From: Cytophagaceae bacterium
Lineage (GTDB): Bacteria > Bacteroidota > Bacteroidia > Cytophagales > Cytophagaceae
DNA length: 49,612 bases
Assembly (NCBI GenBank): GCA_029237685.1
Contig: JAQZBV010000015.1
Span: 1-49,612 of the forward strand
Reading direction: 5' to 3'
In this document: in pieces, positions 7,957 to 17,404 of the stretch
Position numbering within the stretch: the first letter of the stretch is position 1
Layout of the letters: every line of letters begins with the position of its first letter
Position numbers and translations under genes: made by a program
The notes under the pieces: generated by a model
Database searches by the model: none
Told to the model about the DNA's origin: nothing
The model's input: the letters and a program-made list of their open reading frames with translations, nothing else

Positions 7957-8305
7957 TCTTAAACCTGAAACACAGGTATAGATAGCAACAGAATAAATTA
8001 AATAAATAAATAGGGTTTTGGTATAGGGATACTAGCTCCGTAGGCTAGCACAATGGCTGTGCGGCCTAGGGCCTAGGTAAGAATCTGGGGATGATTCTTG
8101 ACAAAAGAAAATATGTAGTGTTCACAGTCATTGAATAAATAGGGACGAATATAGCTTATTTATTGAGGAAAATTCAAGGCTCTACCTGCTTTATTTCAGA
8201 TCTGGTTCAATTATTTTTAATGATTAATAGTAAAATGTTTGATGTTAATAGTAATACTATTAATTTAGTCTTTTAAAGCTGAGTTTATCCTTAAACTTAA
8301 ACAAA
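7957..8305. other. 349-bp divergent intergenic region with three tandem hairpins
   Basis: This lies between the divergently transcribed arginine operon and tetR. Near the arginine side there are successive inverted repeats: 8032-8036/8044-8048 (CTAGC/GCTAG), 8048-8052/8058-8062 (GCACA/TGTGC) and 8079-8085/8093-8099 (AAGAATC/GATTCTT). Two CCTAGG palindromes sit at 8065-8070 and 8072-8077. In the minus-strand transcript these would lie in the arginine leader. I recognise no known riboswitch. The tetR side holds the operator palindrome annotated separately. No ORF of note is present. Confidence 0.5.
8224..8263 (+). promoter_or_regulatory. probable TetR operator: perfect 19-bp palindrome plus upstream half-site
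   Basis: TTAATAGTAATACTATTAA at 8245-8263 is a perfect 9+1+9 palindrome 42 bp before the tetR start. A second half-site TTAATAGTA occurs at 8224-8232, exactly 21 bp (two helical turns) upstream. TetR-family proteins usually bind palindromes of this size and repress their own operon. The placement suggests autoregulation of the tetR-ABC-HlyD-TolC unit. No binding data exist in the sequence itself. Confidence 0.7.
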
Positions 8306-8980
8306 TTGTATAAGCTAGAATTAAACAAACATCTTTACTTAAAAGATCCCCAGGAAACGGAATTAGGTAGAAAGATCGTAGAGGAGGCCATCTTACTGAT
8401 TGAAGACATCGGATTTGAACTTTTTACGTTCAAAAAGTTGGCTCAGCGCATCGATTCGGTGGAAGCTTCTATCTATCGTTATTTTGAGAACAAAACCAAG
8501 TTACTGATCTATCTGGTAGCTTACTACTGGCGATGGCTGGATTTTAAGGTTTCTTTCGCTACCAATAATCTACAGTCAGCCGAGGAAAAATTAAGACTTA
8601 CGTTGAAATTTATTGTAGATCCCAGCTTAGAAAGCGGATTAAAGCCCAACCTGAACGAGATCATGCTGCATAGAATTGTAGCCAATGAATCATTGAAGTC
8701 TTTTTTTAACAAAGAGGTAGACCAGAATAATAAGGACGGTTTTTTTCTGGATTACAAACATTTTTGCGGAAGGATTGCCACTTTGATGTTAGAATTAAAT
8801 CCGTCTTTCGCATATCCTAACGCATTGGCCAGTATGATTGTCGAAGCGGCCCATCATCAGATTTATTACGCGGAACATCTTCCCAAACTCACAAATCTGG
8901 ATAGCCATGAAAAAATAAAATCATTAATAAACTTTTTAGAGTGTGTATTGTTCTCTGCATTAAAAAATAAGGGCGAATGA
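8306..8980 (+). CDS. TetR/AcrR-family transcriptional regulator
   Basis: 224 residues from a TTG start. No in-frame ATG occurs upstream without a stop, and the next Met is over 110 residues in. The N-terminal helix-turn-helix spans roughly residues 20-66 (IVEEAILLIEDIGFELFTFK then LAQRIDSVEASIYRYFENKT), a clear TetR DNA-binding pattern; the C-terminal ligand domain is unassigned. It is the first gene of a four-gene exporter operon. Its stop overlaps the ABC start by 4 bp (ATGA). It most likely represses the operon through the palindrome at 8245-8263. The inducer is unknown. Confidence 0.88.
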   Translation: MYKLELNKHLYLKDPQETELGRKIVEEAILLIEDIGFELFTFKKLAQRIDSVEASIYRYFENKTKLLIYLVAYYWRWLDFKVSFATNNLQSAEEKLRLTLKFIVDPSLESGLKPNLNEIMLHRIVANESLKSFFNKEVDQNNKDGFFLDYKHFCGRIATLMLELNPSFAYPNALASMIVEAAHHQIYYAEHLPKLTNLDSHEKIKSLINFLECVLFSALKNKGE

Positions 8981-11148
8981 ACTACGAAGAAATCATAGCA
9001 ATACATCAGCTTTATATTGATCGGTATAAAGTCTCGGCTCATGTGAATCACATGAAGCATCGTGTTCAAGGCCTAAGCAGGTATGCTGACATTTCAATTG
9101 ATAATTTCATTGATACATTGGTCGACTCTGGTAAAGAGGTTAAGTTGGCCTATCTAAGAAAGGCTATACCTCAGACAGAATTAGAAGAGGCTATCCTCAA
9201 AGAAAATTTGGCTTTAATCGTCTTCTTGCAAAAAGAAGGGAATGCATATCCTGTGTTCGTGTTTTCAGACGAGGGCAAATTGAACGTGAACAACGTATTA
9301 CCTGATCAGCCGGCTATTTCTTCGTCCTGGACAGATGATATACTTCCTAACGTCATGAAAGATCAGGCTGGTCAATTCATAGTGGTATCAAGCTTTCCCT
9401 TGAATTTGTCGGATTCTCCTTTGGGTCCAGATAAAATGCCAACTATTCAATCCGTACTGGCGAGGTTCTACAACTTATTGGTATCAGAGAAAAGAGAGAT
9501 AGGGCATTTGTACATCTATGCTTTTTTGAGTGGTTTTATCAGTTTGTCTCTGCCTCTTGGAATACAAAGCATCATCAATTTTGTATCGAGTGGTCAAATT
9601 ACAACCTCTGTGGTTGTTTTGATCTCTCTCATCGTAATAGGCACATTGCTCAGCGGAGCCTTATCCATCATGCAATTATATTTGGTGGAATACATTCAAA
9701 AACGGGTCTTTGCAAAAACTGCCTTTGAATTCACCTATCGGATTCCGCGGTTGAAAATAGAAGCTTTGTTAAATGCTTATCCGCCGGAATTGATGAATCG
9801 TTTTTTTGATGTAGTGACACTTCAAAAAGGATTAGCTAAGATATTAATAGACTTTTCAGCGGCCGTCTTACAAATTATTTTCGGATTGATCTTACTTACA
9901 TTGTATCATCCGATGTTTATCATGTTGGGCGGTTTGATCGTATTGATGATTGTATTGGTCATTAGGTTCACCAGTAATAAAGGCATTCAAACCAGTTTAA
10001 AAGAATCTAAATACAAGTACCAATTGGCGCATTGGTTGGAAGAAATGTCGAGAGCCATCAGTACATTTAAATTGGCGGGTTTCACCAATTTAGCGATGGA
10101 TAAAACAGATGGTTTGTTGAGTAATTACCTCTATGCACGACGCCAGCATTTTAAAGTATTGGTTATCCAATATTCTGCTTTTACTATTTTTAAGACGCTC
10201 ATGACGGCCGGTTTATTAATACTAGGCAGTTATCTCTTAATACAGAGAGAAATCAATTTGGGTCAATTTGTAGCTTCTGAAATCATTATCATTTTGATTA
10301 TGAATGCCACGGAGAAAATCATCATGCAGTTGGAAACGGTGTATGATGTATTGACCAGCACAGAGAAGTTGGGGGTCATTTCAGACTTACCGCTGGAAGA
10401 TCATCAAGGATCCATCAGCCTTTCTTCCGAAACTAAAACAGGTATACATGTATTGGTAAGAGACCTTTATTACCGATATCCTTCAGAGGAGCGAGATACC
10501 TTGCATGACGTGAGTTTTGAAGTCAAGGCTTCGGAGTCTTTATGTATTGCCGGTTATAAAAATTCCGGAAAGAAAACATTGATGAATGTTGTATTAGGCA
10601 TTTTGCAGGAATACAAAGGGGTTGTAGCTTTCAACGGACTTTCATTCCGCGATGTCAATCGAAACAGTCTCATCAGTCATACCGGTGATAATATTTCTCA
10701 GGAAGATATTTTTGATGGCACCATTTTGGAAAATATCACTTTGGGACGCAGTCATATCAGCATAGAAGATGTAAGTTATGCCGTTGAAAAGTCGGGCCTG
10801 TCGGATTACATTTTATCCTTACCAGAGGGCTTGAACGAGCCATTAAAAAAGGGAATGATGAATATGCCCTCTGTATTGATGCACAAAATTATTTTTGCCA
10901 GAAACATTGTGCATAAACCAAGCCTACTGATTTTAGATGACGTCTTTGATGGCATTAAGAGGGAAGAAAAGAATAAGATTATGGATTTTATATTTGATCC
11001 GAAGCAAACTTGGACAATTATTATTTTATCGGATGATCAGGAAGTGATGAAGCGTTGCCACAGCCTTCTATTGATGAAAGCCGGTACTGTTATATACAAT
11101 GGAGCTTACGATGAACAGCTTAATATTAATTTTGGAGAAATTTTGTAA
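8977..11148 (+). CDS. type-I-secretion-like ABC exporter (fused membrane and ATPase domains) with degenerate ATPase motifs
   Basis: 723 residues. An N-terminal soluble part (about 1-150) lacks an obvious catalytic C39 peptidase motif. A six-helix exporter domain follows at about 180-460 and a nucleotide-binding domain at about 490-720. The ATPase domain departs from consensus at key places. Walker A reads GYKNSGKKT (526-534), keeping the lysine but losing the Ser/Thr. The LSGGQ signature is replaced by MPSVL (630-634). Walker B reads LLILDDVFD, with Asp655 at the catalytic Glu position. The switch His is Ser685. It may bind but poorly hydrolyse ATP, or need a partner ATPase. HlyD and TolC genes follow. 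Confidence 0.85.
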   Translation: MNYEEIIAIHQLYIDRYKVSAHVNHMKHRVQGLSRYADISIDNFIDTLVDSGKEVKLAYLRKAIPQTELEEAILKENLALIVFLQKEGNAYPVFVFSDEGKLNVNNVLPDQPAISSSWTDDILPNVMKDQAGQFIVVSSFPLNLSDSPLGPDKMPTIQSVLARFYNLLVSEKREIGHLYIYAFLSGFISLSLPLGIQSIINFVSSGQITTSVVVLISLIVIGTLLSGALSIMQLYLVEYIQKRVFAKTAFEFTYRIPRLKIEALLNAYPPELMNRFFDVVTLQKGLAKILIDFSAAVLQIIFGLILLTLYHPMFIMLGGLIVLMIVLVIRFTSNKGIQTSLKESKYKYQLAHWLEEMSRAISTFKLAGFTNLAMDKTDGLLSNYLYARRQHFKVLVIQYSAFTIFKTLMTAGLLILGSYLLIQREINLGQFVASEIIIILIMNATEKIIMQLETVYDVLTSTEKLGVISDLPLEDHQGSISLSSETKTGIHVLVRDLYYRYPSEERDTLHDVSFEVKASESLCIAGYKNSGKKTLMNVVLGILQEYKGVVAFNGLSFRDVNRNSLISHTGDNISQEDIFDGTILENITLGRSHISIEDVSYAVEKSGLSDYILSLPEGLNEPLKKGMMNMPSVLMHKIIFARNIVHKPSLLILDDVFDGIKREEKNKIMDFIFDPKQTWTIIILSDDQEVMKRCHSLLLMKAGTVIYNGAYDEQLNINFGEIL

Positions 11149-11150
11149 CC

Positions 11151-12524
11151 ATGAATTACCATTCTGATCAACACGCCAGAGACCTGGATTCTGTGAAATT
11201 GCTCGTGACTCCGGGTTATACAAAGCTCTTGTCTTATTGGTTATTAGGCATCTTTATCTTATTTGTTATGATTTCTTTTTTGCCATGGACGCAGAACATC
11301 AACAGCACAGGTTTAGTGACTTCTTTCTTCCCTTCCGAAAGACCGCAAGGTATTGAAACCGTTATTGCAGGAAGAGTAGAGCAATGGTACATTCGTGAAG
11401 GTCAGCAAGTCAACAAAGGAGATACGATATTGCTGCTGTCAGAAGTAAAAGATAAATATTTTGATCCTAATCTTTTAAAGCGTACAAGCGAACAAATCGC
11501 TTCTAAAGAGGCGGCTCTTTCTTCCACGAAAGATAAGTCTGCTTCCTTACAAAAGCAGATTAAGGCCTTGCAGGAAGCCTTGCGATTGAATAAAGGACGG
11601 TATGAAAATAAGATCAAACAATCTGCATTGAAAGTGCAGTCAGATAGTATAGACTGCATTGCGGCAAAAAACGATTATGAGATTGCTAAAGTTCGTTTGA
11701 AACGCGACGAAGACTTGAAGGAGAAAGGATTAAAGTCGGAGGTAGAGCTTGAAGGCAGGAGGCTTAAACTTCAAGAATCAGTTGCTAAATTATTGTCTGC
11801 GGAAAACAAATGGGAGATCTCAAAAAATGATTGGGTCAACGCCATCATTGAAAGAAATGCCATTGAGTCGGAGTATATGGACAAAATTGCAAAGGCCGAA
11901 TCGGAATTTAATTCTACCCTTACTTATTACTACACCACAGAAGGTGAAATTTCAAAGATGGTCAATGAACTGTCTAATCTGAGGATACGAAATGGCATGC
12001 ATGCTGTACTGGCGCCGCAGGATGGATTCATCATTAAAACCATTAAATCAGGCATAGGGGAAACGCTAAAGGAAGGAGAACAGGTAGCTTCCATTATGCC
12101 GAGTCACATCCATAAAGCGGTGGAGTTGTACGTCAAAGCAATGGATGTTCCCTTGATCACATTGGGAACCAAAGTACGATTGCAATTTGACGGTTGGCCC
12201 TCCCTGGTATTTTCAGGTTGGCCGGACATGAGTTTTGGTACCTTTGGCGGTAAAGTTGCCGTGATTGACAGGCTCGATACAAAAGGCAAATACCGGATTT
12301 TAGTTGTTCCTGATGAAGAAGATCATCCATGGCCTCCCTCCGTTCAATTGGGTTCTGGCGTATACGGCTGGGCCATGTTAAGTGATGTACCCATCTTTTA
12401 CGAATTGTGGCGTCAGCAAAATGGCTTCCCTCCTGACTTTGTTAGTAATTTGCAAAAGGAAAATATCAAAGACGCCTATGACATTCCTCAAAAGGAAAAG
12501 GCAAAAGAAAAAGAAGAGGAATAG
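11151..12524 (+). CDS. HlyD-family periplasmic adaptor (membrane fusion protein)
   Basis: 457 residues with one N-terminal membrane helix (about 26-46, LLSYWLLGIFILFVMISFLP). A lipoyl-like half (RVEQWYIREGQQVNKGDTIL is the typical segment) is followed by a long helical hairpin at about 100-290, the second lipoyl half (APQDGFIIKTIKSGIGETLK) and beta-barrel parts. It should bridge the inner-membrane ABC protein and the TolC channel. The start is 2 bp after the ABC stop. The C-terminus ends in a Lys/Glu-rich tail (KEKAKEKEEE), which is unusual. Cargo is unknown; no toxin-like or leader-peptide gene is adjacent. Confidence 0.9.
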   Translation: MNYHSDQHARDLDSVKLLVTPGYTKLLSYWLLGIFILFVMISFLPWTQNINSTGLVTSFFPSERPQGIETVIAGRVEQWYIREGQQVNKGDTILLLSEVKDKYFDPNLLKRTSEQIASKEAALSSTKDKSASLQKQIKALQEALRLNKGRYENKIKQSALKVQSDSIDCIAAKNDYEIAKVRLKRDEDLKEKGLKSEVELEGRRLKLQESVAKLLSAENKWEISKNDWVNAIIERNAIESEYMDKIAKAESEFNSTLTYYYTTEGEISKMVNELSNLRIRNGMHAVLAPQDGFIIKTIKSGIGETLKEGEQVASIMPSHIHKAVELYVKAMDVPLITLGTKVRLQFDGWPSLVFSGWPDMSFGTFGGKVAVIDRLDTKGKYRILVVPDEEDHPWPPSVQLGSGVYGWAMLSDVPIFYELWRQQNGFPPDFVSNLQKENIKDAYDIPQKEKAKEKEEE

Positions 12525-12555
12525 TAATGTTGAGCAACGTAGATCACGTATTGTC

Positions 12556-14040
12556 ATGAAGTATTTAAGCGCAATTGTATTTTCCTTTTGTTGGCTGTCC
12601 TCATTCTATTGTTCAGCGAACGATACACTCAAGGTGTTTACGATCAAAGATTTTTTGTATATCGTGGCTTCGAATCATCCTGTTGTCAGACAGTCTAACA
12701 TGCTTACAGAGCAAGCCAGGCAAGAGGTACGTATGGCAAGAGGATTTTTCGATCCGAAGATTTCCTCTGTCTACTACGATAAGTTTTATGGCGGAAAGCA
12801 CTATTACAGTAACTGGATGAATGAGCTCAGTGTTCCGCTTTATGTTGGAGATGTTAAAGTCGGCTATAACAAAAACGAAGGACCTTATGTGAGTTCTGAG
12901 AATTATACCGATGAAAGAGGTTTGACTTCTGTTGGTTATGTATTGCCTGTTGGTAATGGCTTGTTTACAGATGAACGAAGAACAGTACTGCGCCAGGCTC
13001 AGGTGATGCAACAATCTACAGAAGCAGATCGTGTGAAAATGATCAATAAACTTTTGTTGCAAGCGGTGAAAGACTATTGGGATTGGTATTATGCTTACCA
13101 CCAATACCAAATCAACACCGAGAGTTTAGATTTGGTCAGGTTTCGTTTATCTGCCATTCGCGATCGTATAGAAGAAGGAGATTTGGCTTCTATAGATTCT
13201 ATAGAAGCTCGGGTTCAGGAGCAATGGATCTATCAGGCCTGCAAGCAATCCGAACTGCTTTTTAAAAACGCAACCATTACCCTGTCAAACGCTTTGTGGG
13301 ATCCTGAGGGCAATCCCATCATGGCTTATGATTTGATGCCGGTAGATTCTTTTCTTACAATCCATGCGATGATGCCAGATTCTTTAGATCAACTGGTGAT
13401 GTATGCCAAGGCAAATCACCCGGACATTCGAAAGGCTGAGCTGAAAATCAATTACTTCGAACTCGAATACAGACTTGCCGTAGAGCGGCTTCGCCCGCAG
13501 CTGGATGTAGGCGCCTATTGGTTACAACCCGGCTTCTTTGAATCAGGAGATATCGGAAGGTCTAATTACCTTAGTGATAATCACATGCTGAAGGCTAATT
13601 TTTCTTATCCACTTTTTTTAAGAAAGGAAAGAGCAAAGTATAAGTTGGCGAAAGTAAAAACTTCATACGCCAGACTTGATTTACAACTCAGCAACAGGGA
13701 AGTCGAGAATCAGTTGCTATCTCAATATAATGAGCTGAATAATTACAGGGAGTTGTTAGTGACTCAGGAGCGACTCGTGTCTAATTTAGCCAAGATTCGG
13801 GAAGGGGAGCAAATACGCTACCTTATAGGGGAATCCACTCTTTTTGTCCTAAACCAGAGGGATCAATACCTCATCAAAGAGAGAATAAAGTACCAGGAAT
13901 TGAAGGCGAAGTTTGCGAAAAGCCTCGTCACTCTCCACCGCTATTTTTGCCTGCTATTTACTATACATAAGGCCCAAACAGGTTATGAAGGTTTTAAAAT
14001 TTGGAGGTACCTCCGTAGGATCAGTGGAGAACATCCGTAA
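12556..14040 (+). CDS. TolC-family outer-membrane efflux protein, 3' end overlapping thrA
   Basis: 494 residues from the ATG at 12556, chosen because it gives a signal peptide (MKYLSAIVFSFCWLSSFYCS) and lies just after the hlyD stop; the frame is open upstream to 12382 but that part overlaps hlyD. Long helices with repeated TolC-like patterns (NHPDIRKAELKINYFELEYR, and ELNNYRELLVTQERLVSNLA) mark an outer-membrane channel. The last ~20 residues are encoded in the 56 bp shared with the start of thrA and do not look like a normal TolC ending. A frameshift or recent junction may have extended the frame. Confidence 0.85.
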   Translation: MKYLSAIVFSFCWLSSFYCSANDTLKVFTIKDFLYIVASNHPVVRQSNMLTEQARQEVRMARGFFDPKISSVYYDKFYGGKHYYSNWMNELSVPLYVGDVKVGYNKNEGPYVSSENYTDERGLTSVGYVLPVGNGLFTDERRTVLRQAQVMQQSTEADRVKMINKLLLQAVKDYWDWYYAYHQYQINTESLDLVRFRLSAIRDRIEEGDLASIDSIEARVQEQWIYQACKQSELLFKNATITLSNALWDPEGNPIMAYDLMPVDSFLTIHAMMPDSLDQLVMYAKANHPDIRKAELKINYFELEYRLAVERLRPQLDVGAYWLQPGFFESGDIGRSNYLSDNHMLKANFSYPLFLRKERAKYKLAKVKTSYARLDLQLSNREVENQLLSQYNELNNYRELLVTQERLVSNLAKIREGEQIRYLIGESTLFVLNQRDQYLIKERIKYQELKAKFAKSLVTLHRYFCLLFTIHKAQTGYEGFKIWRYLRRISGEHP

Positions 14041-16435
14041 GGTTGTGGAGATCCTGAAAACGTACAAGAAGAGGTACGTGGTTGTTTTTTCAGCCATGAC
14101 AGGTGTTACCAATTCTTTGATTGAAGTAGGTAACAAGGCTGCTCAGACTGACAGTTCATATAAAAATTTGATTAGGGAGATTGAGCAAAAGCACATCAAC
14201 GCTGTGAAATCTCTTCTTGATGCGAAGTCCCAAACTAAAGTTATTGCGCAGGTAAAAGTACACATCAACGAGTTGGAAGATTTGTTGCAAGGCGTGTTTT
14301 TATTAAAAGAGTTATCTCCTCGTACCCTTGATCTGGTGCAAAGTTTTGGAGAACGTTTGTCTTCTTATATCGTTGCTGAATACATGAAACAGGCGGGTAT
14401 TAAAACCGTTCACCTGGATGCGCGAGAAGTAGTAAAAACAGACGATGGTTTTGGTTATGCTAAAGTGAATGTAAAGGTTACACATAAAAACATTCAAGCC
14501 TTTGTTGAAAATGCAAAAGGCAATGTAGTGACTACCGGTTTCATCGGCTCTACCGATAAAAATGAAACGACAACATTGGGTCGTGGAGGTTCAGACTATA
14601 CCGCTTCGATCTTCGGTGCAGCGCTGGATGCAGAAGCGATCGAAATCTGGACAGATGTAGACGGCATGATGACCGCTGATCCAAGAAAAGTGAAATCCGC
14701 CTTTACATTGCCATCTATCTCTTATGTGGAAGCCATGGAAATGTCGCATTTCGGTGCGAAGGTCATTTACCCGCCGACATTGGCTCCGGCTTTTGCAAAG
14801 AAGATTCCGATCTGGATCAAAAATACATTCAATCCTACTTTCCCTGGTACTGTGATCACAGAGAAGTCTGCAGAAACAGACTACATGATCAAAGGGATTA
14901 CTTCGATTGAAAACATTACGCTTGTCACTTTACAGGGCAGCGGCATGGTAGGGGTGGCAGGAGTTTCTGCTCGTTTATTCAGTGCCCTGGCTCGTTACAA
15001 AGTGAATGTAATCCTGATTACACAAGCTTCTTCTGAGCATTCCATCTGTCTGGTGGTAGATGGCAAAGAAGCTCAGAAAGCAAAAACGGCTATCGATGAA
15101 GAATTTGCTGTAGAAGTTCAGACTAAGAAAATCGAACCGGCCATCCTCCGCAATGAATTGGCAATACTCGCTATTGTAGGTGATAACATGCGCAAGACGC
15201 CTGGTATTTCTGCAAAGCTGTTCAATTCTATGGGTAAGAACAACGTCAATGTTGTGGCTATCGCTCAGGGTTCTTCGGAGTTGAATTTGTCCGTAGTGAT
15301 TGAGAAAAACGATTTGTCTAAAGCCTTGAACGCTATTCACCAGTCGTTCTTCTTAGCAGATACTAAAACAGTCAACTTGTTTGTCGTTGGACTTGGTTTG
15401 ATTGGCGCTACGTTGTTGAAGCAGATCCAGAAACAACAATCTTACTTGCAGAAAGAATTGCATTTGAAAATCAATGTGATTGGTTTGGCTAACACCAAGA
15501 AAATGTTGATTGCTGAAAACGGAATCTCTTTATCTTCTTATGCGACTAAAATCGATGACCAAGGAGTAAAGTCTAATTTGGCTACTTTCGTAGAAAAGAT
15601 GAAAGCGTTGAACTTGCCGAACACTGTTTTTGTTGATAACACATCCAGCAAAGACGTAGTGGCCTTTTACGACGAGTTGTTGCAAAACAGAATCTCTATT
15701 GTAACACCGAACAAGCTTGCTAACTCCGGTCCATTTAAAAATTATACTAAGCTTCATCAAACCGCATTCAATTCGGGTGTGAAGTTTATGTATGAGACCA
15801 ACGTAGGAGCAGGTCTTCCGGTGATCAATACCTTGAAAGATTTGAAATACAGCGGCGACCGTATCCTGACCATCGAAGGGATATTGTCTGGTACCTTATC
15901 TTATATCTTCAACACCTTCAAAGGCGATAAGAAGTTCAGCGATGTGGTGAAAGAAGCCAAAGAGAAAGGCTTCACCGAACCTGATCCAAGAGATGATTTG
16001 AACGGTATGGATGTAGCGCGTAAGATTTTAATTTTGGCCAGAGAAGCAGGTGCAGAATTAGAGTTTGACGAAGTAAAAGTTGAAAACATTTTGCCGGAAT
16101 CTTGCCGCAAAGCGAAGACTGTAGACGCGTTCTTTGTGGAGTTGGAGAAGAACAACCATGTATTTGCCAAGCTGCGTGACGATGCCGATAAGAAAGGCAA
16201 AGTATTGCGTTTCATTGCGAAATACGATAATGGAAAAACAAGTGTAGGTCTGCAAAGTGTAGATGCGAATCATGCCTTTTACTCATTGTCAGGAAGCGAC
16301 AACATGATTGCTTTCACTACAGAACGTTATAAAGAAAGACCTTTGGTGATCAAAGGCCCTGGTGCAGGAGCGGAAGTAACAGCAGCAGGAGTATTTGCTG
16401 AAATCATCAGCATCAGTAATTATCTAAAAGGTTAA
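13985..16435 (+). CDS. thrA: bifunctional aspartate kinase / homoserine dehydrogenase
   Basis: 816 residues from the ATG at 13985, which gives the canonical MKVLKFGGTSVGS start; the frame is open further upstream but inside tolC. The aspartokinase domain covers about 1-300, two ACT regulatory modules about 310-460, and the homoserine dehydrogenase domain from about 466 (VVGLGLIGATLL dinucleotide loop) to the end, with TPNKLANSG and GLPVINTLKDL as family marks. It catalyses the first and third steps from aspartate to threonine, probably with threonine feedback through the ACT modules. thrB starts 4 bp downstream. Confidence 0.95.
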   Translation: MKVLKFGGTSVGSVENIRKVVEILKTYKKRYVVVFSAMTGVTNSLIEVGNKAAQTDSSYKNLIREIEQKHINAVKSLLDAKSQTKVIAQVKVHINELEDLLQGVFLLKELSPRTLDLVQSFGERLSSYIVAEYMKQAGIKTVHLDAREVVKTDDGFGYAKVNVKVTHKNIQAFVENAKGNVVTTGFIGSTDKNETTTLGRGGSDYTASIFGAALDAEAIEIWTDVDGMMTADPRKVKSAFTLPSISYVEAMEMSHFGAKVIYPPTLAPAFAKKIPIWIKNTFNPTFPGTVITEKSAETDYMIKGITSIENITLVTLQGSGMVGVAGVSARLFSALARYKVNVILITQASSEHSICLVVDGKEAQKAKTAIDEEFAVEVQTKKIEPAILRNELAILAIVGDNMRKTPGISAKLFNSMGKNNVNVVAIAQGSSELNLSVVIEKNDLSKALNAIHQSFFLADTKTVNLFVVGLGLIGATLLKQIQKQQSYLQKELHLKINVIGLANTKKMLIAENGISLSSYATKIDDQGVKSNLATFVEKMKALNLPNTVFVDNTSSKDVVAFYDELLQNRISIVTPNKLANSGPFKNYTKLHQTAFNSGVKFMYETNVGAGLPVINTLKDLKYSGDRILTIEGILSGTLSYIFNTFKGDKKFSDVVKEAKEKGFTEPDPRDDLNGMDVARKILILAREAGAELEFDEVKVENILPESCRKAKTVDAFFVELEKNNHVFAKLRDDADKKGKVLRFIAKYDNGKTSVGLQSVDANHAFYSLSGSDNMIAFTTERYKERPLVIKGPGAGAEVTAAGVFAEIISISNYLKG

Positions 16436-16439
16436 TCTC

Positions 16440-17378
16440 ATGGCGGGATCGGATTCGATACGCGTGTTTGCACCGGCAACGGTGGCCAATGTTACCTGTG
16501 GTTTTGACGTGCTTGGATTTGCAGTCAATAATCCAGGCGATGAAATTGTGTTGCGTAAAACCAATACCGATAAAGTCGTGATCAAAGCGATCCACGGTGA
16601 TGGTGGACGTTTGACGCTTGATCCGAATTTTAATACGGTGAGTATTCCGGTCATTAAGTATTTGGAAAAGTATGGCATCAAACAGGGATTAGAAATCGAA
16701 TTGTTCAAGCACATGCCTTTAGGCAGCGGCTTAGGCTCCAGCGCAGCGAGTTCTGTTGCGGGTGTATTTGCCGTTGATAAATTATTGGGATTAAATAAAA
16801 CCGTAGAAGAAATGCTTCCTTTCGCGATGGAAGGAGAGTTGATCGCCTGCGGTGCGGCGCATGCCGATAATGTAGCGCCTTGTTTATACGGAGGTTTTGT
16901 TTTGGTGAGAAGTTACAACCCATTAGAGATTGTGCGCATCAACACCCCGTTAGGCATGTATTGCAGTTTGGTGCATCCACATGTGGAAGTGCAAACTAAA
17001 GATGCCAGAAATGCTTTACCTAGAGAAATACCTTTGGGTACAGCCGTGACACAATGGGGTAATGTTGCGGGTCTGGTGGTTGGCTTGATGAAATCTGATT
17101 TTGGTTTGATTGGTCGTTCCATGCAAGACGTAGTGGCAGAGCCGGCGCGCGCTGGATTGATTCCGGGCTTTTACGCTGTGAAAGAAAGTGCATTGAATGC
17201 CGGTGCGATTGGAGCGGGAATTTCCGGTTCAGGTCCTTCTATCTTTGCATTGAGTGATTCATTGGATAAAGCCAATAAGATTGCAGAAGCAATGGCTGCG
17301 GCCTTTGCTAAAATAGGGATAGGTTCGGAAACCTATGTTTCAGAAGTAAATCACCAAGGACCTTTGGTGATCGGTTAG
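16440..17378 (+). CDS. thrB: homoserine kinase
   Basis: A 312-residue GHMP kinase. The ATP loop PLGSGLGSSAASS lies near residues 92-104. The N-terminal FAPATVANVTCGFDVLGFAV and the C-terminal GAGISGSGPSIFAL glycine loop are typical of ThrB. It phosphorylates homoserine for threonine synthase. It is 4 bp after thrA and 26 bp before thrC, so the three form one operon. Confidence 0.95.
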   Translation: MAGSDSIRVFAPATVANVTCGFDVLGFAVNNPGDEIVLRKTNTDKVVIKAIHGDGGRLTLDPNFNTVSIPVIKYLEKYGIKQGLEIELFKHMPLGSGLGSSAASSVAGVFAVDKLLGLNKTVEEMLPFAMEGELIACGAAHADNVAPCLYGGFVLVRSYNPLEIVRINTPLGMYCSLVHPHVEVQTKDARNALPREIPLGTAVTQWGNVAGLVVGLMKSDFGLIGRSMQDVVAEPARAGLIPGFYAVKESALNAGAIGAGISGSGPSIFALSDSLDKANKIAEAMAAAFAKIGIGSETYVSEVNHQGPLVIG

Positions 17379-17404
17379 TAGCGTATTTAATACCTAATAA
17401 ATAA

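Noticed and set aside
8977-9430. Active C39 leader peptidase at the N-terminus of the ABC exporter
   Set aside because: No Cys/His catalytic pair typical of C39 peptidases is visible in the first 150 residues.
8977-11148. The ABC gene as a pseudogene
   Set aside because: The frame is full length, translationally coupled on both sides and keeps normal membrane helices, so a functional but altered protein is more likely.
12382-12555. Extended N-terminus of the TolC frame
   Set aside because: It overlaps the hlyD gene and would bury the signal peptide that starts at 12556.
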